From positions 9,157,477-9,221,476 of the forward strand of contig CM019238.1 of assembly GCA_009741485.1 (NCBI GenBank): a DNA stretch of 64,000 bases, written 5' to 3'. The first letter of the stretch is position 1; every line of letters starts with the position of its first letter. The position numbers and the translations under genes were made by a program. The notes under the pieces are model-generated. The model was given only the letters and a program-made list of their open reading frames with translations. It was not told the DNA's origin and ran no database searches. This document shows, piece after piece, positions 38,142-48,846 of this stretch. This DNA is from Malurus cyaneus samueli. Taxonomy: Eukaryota > Chordata > Aves > Passeriformes > Maluridae.

Positions 38142-41097
38142 CGTTCCAAAGTGACCCGCGGAGACAACGCCGCCGGCCGCTCTCTCTCGCAGCGTTGTGT
38201 CGCCGGGAAGCGAAGCCGTGTGCGGGGGAGCCCTTGGCTGGCCAGATAAACGAACGGTTGCCCACATGGATGTAGGGTGCCTTATCTGGCGAGCTGCAGG
38301 ACGCACATAGAAGCAATGTCTGCTGGCACCGATGGCGGCTCGCGTGCTCGGGAGCCTTCTCCAAAAACGCTTTCTGCTTCTGCCCATCGCCAAGAGTGTC
38401 CTTAGTTAAATGAGCATTTGTGGGATTCCTTTTTTTCTCCCTGCATGAGGATTAAATGAACCTGAAGCGTTCCATATAAGCAGTACAGGATTCTGAAGTA
38501 ACCAGACACACGATTTGTGACACGTTTTTTTCACTTTATTGTGTAATGCTAAGCACATTGCTCATGCTGAGTAGTTCCACGTAAGCTTATATTTAGATTA
38601 GTCAGCACAATAATAGTTTTGTCCTGGTAATTAGACTCTAATCACCCTCTTGTGTTTATCTACTTATAATTTTGGGAAGAGTTAGCATAACTAAGCAGTC
38701 ACTAAGCCGAGTTACTCTGCTCACCTGCCTAACAAAGGCAGGATACTTAAGATAAGAAAATCGACCAGTTCCAGTCTTTTAAAAACTAAGATGAGGCATC
38801 CCGCAGAGAAAATAAAGCTCACAATGGAAACTGTGATCAGATTAGGAATGTTTAAAATAAAATAATAAAAAACAAAAAAAACACCTAAAAGCAATTTAAT
38901 TCAAGTTGTCACCTAGGAATTCTAGATACAATCTGTCAGTTGATGCATGAGACAGGCTTTCAGAAATTAATTATATTTTATAGCTCGAATTCGTATTTCA
39001 GAATAGTTTTACACCTTCTGTCAAGGTTGGGGGAAACAAGAAAATAAGCAGAAAGATTGCCTTGTAGGGAACACTTTATAATAGCATCCTGGATGCCCAG
39101 TCATATATCTATGTTCACGGTTTCAATTACAGCTACAGGTGCTGTTGCTGATCTTTAATGTTAATCTGATAGTGTCTGTCTGGAATTTTTAAAATATGTT
39201 TTAAAACCCACCAAACTTAATGTAAGCCTTAAAAATTAAGCCTTAATGTAATTAATGTAAGCCTTAAAATATCTATAAAACAACACTTAGGAATGGAGGG
39301 AAGGAAGCTGCATCCATTGGTACCTTTCCCATATGGAGTCAACTTCTGACAGCTGCCAGATAGACAACCTTTCCATGTAAATAAACTACAACATTTGGTC
39401 TGTTCACAGAATTCCAGTAATGGGTATTCTGCTTCAGATAAAATAGGGATAACTCATATTACAACTCCAGTCCAAAGATTATAGCAGTTTACTGCAGGAG
39501 CTGGCAAGAGCACAACACGAGGCAGCTCCAGTCAGCTGTGCATGAAATGCATGTACAGCACATGTGTTCTGTTCTGTTCAAAAAACACTGTAGTTCACAC
39601 TTGAGCTCACAGCTGACAGGTTTTAGGTAAATGTGTTTACCTAACATGAAGAAAACGTGGCATAGTTTTTAAGGTGTGGTTTGAAGGAATGAGTGTGCAA
39701 GCGCTGACAATACCATGGCAGAGAGTTCAGCTCATTTCCAAAGCTGAGTCAGTCAGGCTTTGGTAGCCCATATCCATAACACTTCAGGGTGTCCTGACTC
39801 ACACAACTTTGCTTTTTTTTACTTGTGTCAAAACATGGAAACACTCTAGAGCCTAGACTCCAGGTGCAGCAGCACATTCCAAACCACTTGTCACGGAGTC
39901 TCCCTTAAGAGGATTTCACACTCTCCAGTTCATTTCCTCCCTCGCAGTTGTTTCATTCAGCTGTTTGCTCAGCCCTGTCTTAGCAAAACTGTTGCCTCAT
40001 CAGAGAAGCGGGGAGGGACATTTGTTTTCTAAGGGACTGGTTTGATTCCTGCCCCCCCAGCCGGGATCATTTCTCAAAGCTGTTCCAGTACAACTGCAGG
40101 AGCACTTCAGCCAGCAACGCTGAGCATAGTGAGCGCTCCAGTGAAAAGTTCCTGCTCTGCTCCACTGACCAGAAGACAGGAATTTGTCAGGTCAGCTGTG
40201 CACTGTGAGGATTCCTCACCTTTAAGGGACTCTAACTGGCTCTCTGAAGAGCCTAACTCCTGCATTTTCCCCATGAAGAGATCATGCTTCTGGGACTGAG
40301 CCTTCCAGGGAAGATGATGAAAAGCAGTTCTTCTGCAAGCACACCACTTCTTTCTAGGCTGCCAATTCCCGTTTGGGCTTCTACCATCAGTTCAGACTTT
40401 ATGAAAAAAACAAAGAACATCCTGAAGTTTCCGTATGTTTTAGCACACTTAGCATCCTTTCTAATACAATGAAAAGCTAAAAAGAAAAATAAATGCCATC
40501 TAAGCATTATAAGGAAATACAGATATTTTAAATTCTGACCTGTCTAGAAAGGATTTATATCTGATAGAAAAAAAGTTCTGTGAAAAAACTAGAAGAAAGT
40601 ATTTAACAGGACTATGACATCTTTCTCAAAAAAGCTACTCTTTAAGTGCTTCAAAGTCCACCATTTCTGATATTGAGCCCAATTCAGAGAGGATTTAACA
40701 AAGACTTTACAACAGGCACTTTTATTGCACTTGATCCAAAGAGAGCTTCATGATCAGTCACACAGGAAACTGAGCAAGGAGAGGGCAGATACCAATTCCG
40801 TGTCTGAATTAATGACCAGAGGTTCACCACTAGAGAAGATCAGAATAAACTCAAGCTGCCAGATGGCTGATTCATTTTTCCAGGCAGGAGATTCATGCTC
40901 ATGCTGCTTCCTTTTCTTTTCATGCTTCTTCCTTTTCTTTCTCCTGCAGAATAGGAACCCCCCTGCAGTTCCATTTCCTCATTTGTATTATTAAAAAGAA
41001 AACAAACAAAACAAACAAAACAACCAATTCAAAAAAAAAAAAAACCCAAAAAACTCCAAACACAAAAAACCCACCCAATACACTACCACCCACAATC

Positions 41098-41117
41098 ATT
41101 TATTTATTTATTTATTT
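41098..41117. repeat. (ATTT)5 microsatellite (right arm)
   Basis: Mirror of the (AAAT)6 tract at 34,096-34,119, one copy shorter. Confidence 0.9.
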
Positions 41118-41840
41118 AGAGACTTTGCTTTTGAGAATTGGAAAAATAAACCAGAATTTGTGTACTGTCCCAAGGCGAGGTGGTAGCTTTGATGACCTGT
41201 ACTTTTGGCTGCTGAGTTGGGTACAGAGGGTAAAAGCACTCTATCCAGTCAATTTTTTTCCCCCAGATTTTTGAATCTGGCTTAGTCACTCCAGGGAAAT
41301 CTGCTCTAAATCCTTTTGAAGATGAGCTATTATATAAGAAACAAAAATAAAGACCAAAAAATGGGTTATTTTCCCATAATTCGCAGGAGAGAGATTACAC
41401 ATCAGAAGCTTCTCAGGTCTTTCCCTGCTCTGTGAACAATTTCTTCCTTTTTCCATTTATGTAAGTCTCCCTTGTGTCCCCTATTTCTCACCAGGTCTTT
41501 CCAGAACACCCAACTGATGTCTGAATTTTCTTTGATTCAGTAAGTTTCTGCTTGCTCCTTCTATGAAGGAGCACAGAATCAGAATTTGTCCCATACCACT
41601 ACAAAGGAAGGAAGTTTTAACTCCCCTTTATTATTAGCTCTAAAAATTAACAGAATCCCAGTCAGTCACAGATGCCTTTCTACTAATTGCATTATGAGCA
41701 GCAGCTTTACTCAGTCTTCTGTGCCACTTGTTATCCAAAGCCCCATGCTCATACTGCTGTTTGGGTGAGATGCTTTTTCTCTGTCTTGTTCTTTTATCTC
41801 AAAGTCTCTTAGTCAGGTTCTAAAAGTCCCATCAGCAAAC

Positions 41841-41870
41841 TGTGTAAAGGCCACACTTGGCCTTTACACA
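41841..41870. repeat. Perfect 13-bp hairpin (right arm)
   Basis: Mirror copy of 33,346-33,375, with the same stem and loop CACT. Confidence 0.9.
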
Positions 41871-42359
41871 CTTTGGTTGGAAATAATGGAAAGTCCTCCT
41901 GGCTGCAGTCAGGATTAGTTGCTTTCACTTGAGGCATCACCTTACCCTAGGTACAGGAACAAGTGTTACCAGTCAGGCCATCTCTCTTGGATCCAGCACA
42001 CAATCTGCTTCAGTTCCCGGATGTGGGGAAGTTTTGGAAGACACAGGTAAGACGTATTTGTGTCCTGTAGCTAAGTCCAGGCAGAGGGACCATGAATCAA
42101 GGTACATTTTATGAGTCAGGCACTGTGACAGCATCAGTGACAAAGTCTGAGGAAGAACCAGAGGAACGTGTTTCAAACTGGGTAAGCCGGGAAAGTGGCA
42201 GGGCCCAGTTAAAGGCAACAAAGAACAGAGTGTGCCACAGAAAAAGGGATGGGGAGAAAAGCTGCCAAGAACTGAAATAAGGTCAAGCAGGCCAAACAGC
42301 ACAACTGATGCCAAGCAAGGGAAGCAGCTTTAGATGAGCAACAGCTCAGCATATAGTGA

Positions 42360-42481
42360 AACTACATCATACTCTGGATGTGTAGGGCACCTCACCCAGC
42401 AGGAACACAAAACAATTCTCAACTACATCATACTCTGGATGTGTAGGGCACCTCACCCAGCAGGAACACAAAACAATTCTC
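42360..42481. repeat. 61-bp perfect tandem duplication
   Basis: Two identical 61-bp units, 42,360-42,420 and 42,421-42,481. The left arm has one unit at the mirror position (about 32,790-32,860), and that unit carries about 20 bp ('aggtgtgtagccagctac...') missing from the right arm. Confidence 0.95.
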
Positions 42482-45400
42482 AGCTGGTCAGACTTGGTAG
42501 GGCTCCAGCCCCCTGAGATTGACATGGAGCCAGTAGTTGCCTAAAAAGGAGAGAAAGGAGGCCAGCTTGTGGTTAGGTGAACTTAAGAGTGGAACTGAGA
42601 CAGAAACATCATTATTCAGCTCAACCTATGCCCAAGATCATAGAGCAAAACAATTATAAACAACAAAGTCAAATACTTTGGTGTTGAAGCTTTGAAGAAA
42701 ATGCTCTATCAAGTATGGGACAGAACTCCTCTATTTGTGTAGGCAAACACAAGATTTGATTGATGTATCCTGGTGTTTTCCCCACAAAATACTGAGGCTG
42801 GAACTTAGGGGGTTAAAGGGGAAATCTAGGCAATGGGGGGTTGTTGCTGACAGATAAAGTCAAGGAACAGATTACTCTTTCAGATAAACTTGCACCATTT
42901 TCTGGGGCTGACCTACCACATTGACAAGGTCTTATATGTATTTCTGTCCCAAACACAGTTTCCTTTGGCTTAGATTTCACCATCAACCAATTTCAAGATT
43001 TCTTTCAGGCTTTATTTCTCACAAGTCAGCCCCCTACTGCAAGTTGTGTCTGCTGCCTCAACTCTGACACAGGGGGTGGTGGAAGCAAAGCAAAGTGTGA
43101 TCGTGTCATTAGCTGTGATTAAAGGTTTTTGTAAGTGGCACAATGCATAACAAGTAGCAAGGAATACAACAGTTTATGACATATTGGTGGGTTGCACAGG
43201 TGTTCAAAACGGTTAAGATAAAAATACTTTTTTTAGACACTAACTTCCTTTAGTGTGATAGCAGCAGTCCTGCAAAGCCTCCGTGCCAGCAGCTGTGAAC
43301 AATGTGGTTCCCCCTTGGTGGCAAAGGGCACACCTGGGACACTCACCATAAACATCAAGGACAGCAATTCCCACTCCCACCTACCGGGGAGTCCCCATTT
43401 CTCCATTCCCTGTACCTCTGGTTCCAGCTGTGAATCCAGCAGAGGTGAAGCTTCCAACACAGAACATGGATCTTCCTAAAATAAACTTGCAATTGCCAAT
43501 TAGGCGTTTTAGAAAACAACTGTTGATAAAATTATGAAAATCCTAAATTGTGATGCATATGTCAAATTGTTCTTTCTGGTACATCTATTTTGCAAAATAC
43601 CCATTTGAAGCAATGATCACTTTTCTGGTGACTTGTACTAGGTGGACAGAGCTCCCACACTGACTCCAGTAACATCACATGGGTTAGTTACACAGGACAG
43701 GGAGGTAAAGTCAGTCCTGGATTCAGAAGCTTCTTTGTGTAACACAAGAGTTAAAACTAAGAGATGCTTGTGGCTTCACACCCACCTTTGAAAAGCTTGT
43801 ATTCGGAAGATTAACTATTTGGCTTAAGTGACGATTCTCATCATACACTGCAAAATTAAGTTACATAAGAGAAATTGTGTCAAGAGTTTTACAGCACGAT
43901 CTAACTACATAAAATCAAAAAAACCTAACATGAATAAATTTAAAAACTGTCTTGGTAATCTCTGAAGGTTGTATTAATTCACTGTCCAAAATGTGAAGGT
44001 GACCATATGCACTTATGCTAAACCTGGCTTTTCAGCAATTATTGTAATGATTCTTTTAGATGGTTTCACAGTGGGACTCTCCAAATGTGTTTTTCAATTT
44101 TTGATAGTAAGCACTATTTTTCAATGCGAAAGCAAAACCTTAATTCCAGTATTTCTCCAATACATTTCCCACAATTATTACTTATCAAGCAATTTATCTC
44201 AGTCAACATCAATAGCTACCCAGGCTATAAAACTGTAAATTAATAATTATCTAAAAGCGACCAAGTAGTTTTCAACCAGCTTTAAATATTATATAGTCAC
44301 AATATAATTAATACCATTTTGTCCCAGATTTTTTTCTTGGGGTTTTGTTTATCCAAATCATTCATAACTGAACACATACCATCTTCTTTCCTGTGCTAGA
44401 AAAAACAAGCTTTTTTACAAGTTAGTCACAGAGCATGTTCTCTGAGCTAACACTTGTAGTTTTACTGTAATGTTGTCAGTACTGCTTAATAGGAATTCCT
44501 GGTTAACAAAAAAATAGAAATAAAATCTGAATTTCACCACAGGTTGTTTATCATCACAGGCCATTTGCCTTCTCACAGAAAGCCTCACTGTAATTACAGC
44601 ACACTAATTGCTGTACAGCAGCATTGAGAGAGCTCTTGAAGTGACATGACACAGTGGTATATGCAAAGATGAGAAGCCACTAACAACAGCCTGAATCAGT
44701 GCAAAGACATGGCAGGGGCCTGGGGGTAGAACGATTTTCTTGATCAAGTTTTCAAGCTACTCAGTAAAACTTTATGCATGCAAACCACACAAAAAAATGG
44801 TCAGAGGGAGAGTATCCACTTCAGTTCTGTGAGGAATTAAGATGTTGGTAGACTGGCTCTTCCCATCTGACCCTATCAGGAAGGAGATCAGCATCCTTCA
44901 TGAGCCAGATTCAAGACTCATGCACAAGATCAGCACAGAGAAGCCTTGGGGGCAGCACTGGAAGTGCTTTTCTAGCCCTCTCTTTGGCATCTGGCCTTGC
45001 TGACAGGAGTCAGTCATGCACAAAGCAGAGGGTAAGAAAGAACACCGTGTAACAACTCACTGTTCACATCCTCACCACTGCAGAAAAACACTGCAAACGC
45101 CAGGAAATTATCCAGCTCCTCCTTTGCTCTATGAAGAGCTGACCATCACACATGAGATGCTTGAACCTGCACACCTTGCAAAGCAGAGCAGATTCTCTTC
45201 CAAGTAGTTCCTGAATACCACAGCAGCAAAGGTCGCTGCCCCTGGTAATGCTCCATCTTAGAGTACAACACTTCAGCTTGGTTTCACATGAACACCATAT
45301 TCAAGGGCCTGTGTTAACCTCCCATCCAGTTATAATTCAATCCCAACTACACATTATATTTAAATTTCTGTTTTCAATAAAAACAAATAGAAAAGGTAAC

Positions 45401-47406
45401 ATTAAAACTCATGTCTTAGATTAACAACAACACTTTGAAAATTCTGAAAAACTATTTGTCGTGTAGCTTCAGACTGCACATACAGCTAAGAAAAAACCCA
45501 CTGAAGAACTGGTCAAAGAGTATTTAAATACTCTAATTAAAACAAACAAAACCCAAGCTGTAATAATTTAAGATGTTTTTACTGTACTATGAACTTTAGA
45601 TGAAGCCTCAAAACAAATTTAGAAGAAGTCCAGACAGCTCCATAGCTGTAGAGGCAGAAGCTGCTGCAATAAGCTGAGTAAGCCAGTGTTGTGTTTCATG
45701 CCCCGTGTTTCAAGGCAGTGAGGAAAAGCTCCACTCTCAACAAAAATATCTCTGGGTTTTCCTTATTTTAGCCTTCTGTTTCTAAATGAGCCATGCACTT
45801 CCCATGCTTTCTAAGTAACACACTTCCAGGAGGTCACTGAAAACGCTTGCAAATCTCTCACATATCTGAGTAGCAAGTACTGCAAATCTGCTGCTACAAA
45901 TAACATGGAAGAAAGATTTTACACAGAAGACACTAGAAGAAAGTTACTGAATACTGATACTTGAATATATTGCTCAGATCCTAGGTAACTTTTTTACAAA
46001 AAACAAATGCTAACCTCCTTTTGAAAGCTTCCACTCCCATTTATTTGCATCTTTCATTTCTATCTCTTTAAACACTCAGCTCAGTATCAGATGCCACGGA
46101 ATTTCTTCTCTGTTTCTTTAAGATCCTGAAAATCAAAGTAATTTGAAAAAAATATCTTCCTAATTCAAGCTGTCAGAATTTGATGACTATGCTAATTATT
46201 TTTTCACATTTAGGCTGAATAGAACTCTGATTATAGGTTGTTTTTTTTAAAACCTAAACCTACAGAGCAGTTATTTTCTCATCCCACTAACAGGCTTTTA
46301 ACCCTTCAATGTTCCGAAGTGATTACAATTTGAATTGCTATATGGCCGTATCATTTATAATATTAATGAAAAAGTTGCGGTAAGGGATATGTATATAAAA
46401 ATATAAAAGTATACCTTTTAAAAGTTAACAAGCTCTATCACAAAGCATTTATGCAATGTAGGACTGCATTTGCTCTCCACTGCAGTGCAGAAAGGTTCTA
46501 CGTGTGACCTACTTCTCAGCTTTTCTCAGACAATTTACATACTACATTTACACCCCCAATCATCTCCTTCCTAAGATTTAGTTTTGTAGCAGTTTAGGTT
46601 AAATTTGGTCCATCTCTTTCCCAGACAGGACTCTGAGCTGCCTGCCAGGTTCTGCAGTCTGTGAGTTGGATTCAGCTGATCCAAACAGCCTCTCTCACAT
46701 GACTCAGGTCAAGCTTAGGTAATCAACCATCTGCTTAAACAAGTCAGCACAGCACGGTTTGCAGCCTTAACTAAACAAGCTATTGCAGGCAAGATACACC
46801 AGCTCATGGCTAACAACCCCCCTTCAATTTCCCTTGATTTGTACAGAAAATCCTCCCTGCGAGGAAAAACAGGAGCTAGGAAAAAGGCTGTCAGAATTGC
46901 CACTCCATATCTGTCCTGAAAAATCCCTCTATGCATGAATTATCTGAAACACTAAACTCTTCACAAAGGCACAAAAAGGCAAAATAAAACTGAATTCTTT
47001 ATAGATGCTGAATTCTTTATGAATCATCTATTCCCAAAACAAAATTCAATCATAAAAATATGGTAAATATGATAATACCAATATAATAAATATTAGCAAA
47101 ACTAATGTCTTCTAGATTTATCATAAAAAAAAATTTAATCTATACAAACAATAGATTTTATTTCCTCTCCAATTAAAATGTATTTGTTATACTTAATAAC
47201 ACTCAGGTTAAATTAATAACAGTTTAGTTAGAAAACAAAAAGCAACAGACAGCAACCTTCTGTTATGACTTTTTCTTTGCAAGCAAAATACACTGAATCG
47301 AATACATTGATCAAAGAACATCTGGGTTGCACTTAATTTTAAATATTCATAATATTCGATTTAAAAAAAATAGAAATGATAGATAATACATTTCTGTGTA
47401 TTTAAA

Positions 47407-48652
47407 ACTTTATAACATAAAAAACTACGTTCCGTATATTCTATGTTCCAAATCTTAGTGTGTAGAACTCAAAAATAAAAATATACACACAGAACATATT
47501 AGTAGCTCCAAAAAAAAATGAAGTGATATAGTTAAGCAGTGACCATAAAACAGCTGTACTTAAATACACAGCTGTGATGTTTTTAAAATCACAAATTATC
47601 AGTCCAGTAAGAAACAGTTTAAGCATTTTAAGGTGACAGTCATTAGAATAGTTCTTAACTTTTAAATATAAATGTTGCAAACCGACATGAACAAAAATGA
47701 ACAGATTTCTAACATTGATAGTGAATTTTAAAAAAGTATTTTCTAGGAAATAGAGTTTAATCTTCTCCTATGAAAAGCAAGGCAAAGTGTTAGCAGATAA
47801 CTCAGTTAGGATAATGTTCTGTTAAAAACAACAACAAAAAAAAAAGAAATAAAACTTTTTATGTTCAGGCAAATTTCAAATGAGGCTCCTCTCACAAAGG
47901 GTGCAGGGTACACAAAATCTTGATTTCTCTTGAGTTCTCTTTTAATCAATAAAGTTAACATACATTTTATATACAGATGGATCTTAGTGAAAAAGAAATG
48001 GCTAAAACCAGTTTATTGAAGCAAATTTATACATCTGAACCAGAAAAGTAGATAGGGAGACAGGAATTAAATTAAAACAGATTAATTTACAAAGCAGCAG
48101 AAGTAAACATAAGGTGAAGTATTATAGCAGCAGGTTTAGGTGTAGTCTCTGAATTGTCACCAAAGTAACCAAAGTTACAGAAAAAAGAGACTGTTTTCAA
48201 TCTTAGATAATATTTTTAAGCTACAATCTCAGCTATAATACACATGTATACAATTATATTTTAATTTAACTTATATTTTTCAAATTTTATATAGGGATAG
48301 GCTCTTGGTACAACTATTTGCACATACTTCAGTTCATACAAAATCCTACCGAAGTGAAGGAATGATCATATAAATACAGGTTTGCCTTACTTGGGCTTTC
48401 CCATATCTGGTCTATGAATTGAAGTTAGAAAAGATACATATTTGCATTTCATACATATTGCTTTTTACATACAAAAAATACACTTAAGGAAAATAATTTT
48501 TAAAGTGTTAAAATGTGTAGAGTTTGACAGCAGAAAAATCTAAATCCTGCCATCTGGTTACATCCTGAAATTAAATGCCTTTTTTATACTACATTACACA
48601 TTTTTAAAGTAATAAACCAGGAAATATTTGATTCCACAGTGCTGTGTATTTC
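47407..48652 (-). other. XIAP: XIAP 3'UTR and downstream flank
   Basis: AT-rich sequence directly after the XIAP stop codon, with no open frame of note. XIAP 3'UTRs are long in other vertebrates, so much of this is probably transcribed and the UTR may continue into the palindrome's right arm. The end cannot be fixed from sequence. Confidence 0.55.
48012..48017 (-). terminator. XIAP: Candidate XIAP poly(A) signal
   Basis: The minus strand reads AATAAA about 640 nt after the stop codon. In AT-rich sequence this hexamer also occurs by chance, and other candidates lie farther downstream. Confidence 0.25.
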
Positions 48653-48846
48653 CTAATACATAAAAATTTCCTGTCTCTTCGCAATATCTGTACGACACAG
48701 AGGGCATTCATTAAGTAATTGAGCACATTCCTTACAGGCAACGAGGTGACCACAGGGAATGAAGACAACTGACACGTCTTTAGCCATACAGATTTTACAG
48801 AGCTTCTCTTCCTGTAAGCGTCTTAACTTCTCTTCAGTACTGAGGT
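48653..48846 (-). CDS. XIAP: XIAP coding exon 6 (RING)
   Basis: Acceptor TTTTCCTTAG before 48,846, phase 1 in, stop TAG at 48,653-48,655. It encodes [15 protein letters not shown], then the C3HC4 RING: C453, C456, C468, H470, C474, C477, C484, C487. The RING recruits ubiquitin-loaded E2 enzymes and mediates dimerisation through the C-terminal tail. Confidence 0.97.

Larger units (their letters stand above)
36818..38400. promoter_or_regulatory. CpG-rich centre of the palindrome
   Basis: CpG-dense sequence spans the inner 250 bp of each arm and much of the spacer, densest at 36,840-37,440 and 38,130-38,350. Each inner arm holds a YY1-like GATGGCGGC facing the opposite way in the other arm. A minus-strand donor-like CCCAG|GTAGG occurs near 38,000. 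This could be a CpG-island promoter placed between convergent copies, but no transcript start can be assigned from sequence. Confidence 0.45.
27889..47406. repeat. 19.5-kb palindrome (inverted repeat with spacer)
   Basis: Sequence 27,889-37,069 is repeated in reverse complement at 38,139-47,406. Anchor pairs support this: 27,889 with 47,406, 31,034 with 44,238, 33,346 with 41,870, 34,220 with 40,994 and 37,069 with 38,139. The sum of paired coordinates drifts only from 75,295 to 75,208, so the arms are collinear with small indels. Identity is about 98-99% by eye. The palindrome fills the space between the 3' flank of XIAP and the probable STAG2 promoter. No terminal repeats, transposase or integrase are visible, so it is not a recognisable transposon. 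Confidence 0.95.
38139..47406 (-). repeat. Right arm of palindrome (9,268 bp)
   Basis: Reverse complement of the left arm. It runs without a break into the 3' flank of XIAP at 47,407, so this arm probably keeps the ancestral position. It carries a private 61-bp tandem duplication. No gene could be supported inside it. Confidence 0.95.

Noticed and set aside
27889..47406. Arms as long terminal repeats of a retrovirus-like element
   Set aside because: The copies are inverted, not direct; they lack TG...CA ends, a primer-binding site, and gag or pol frames.
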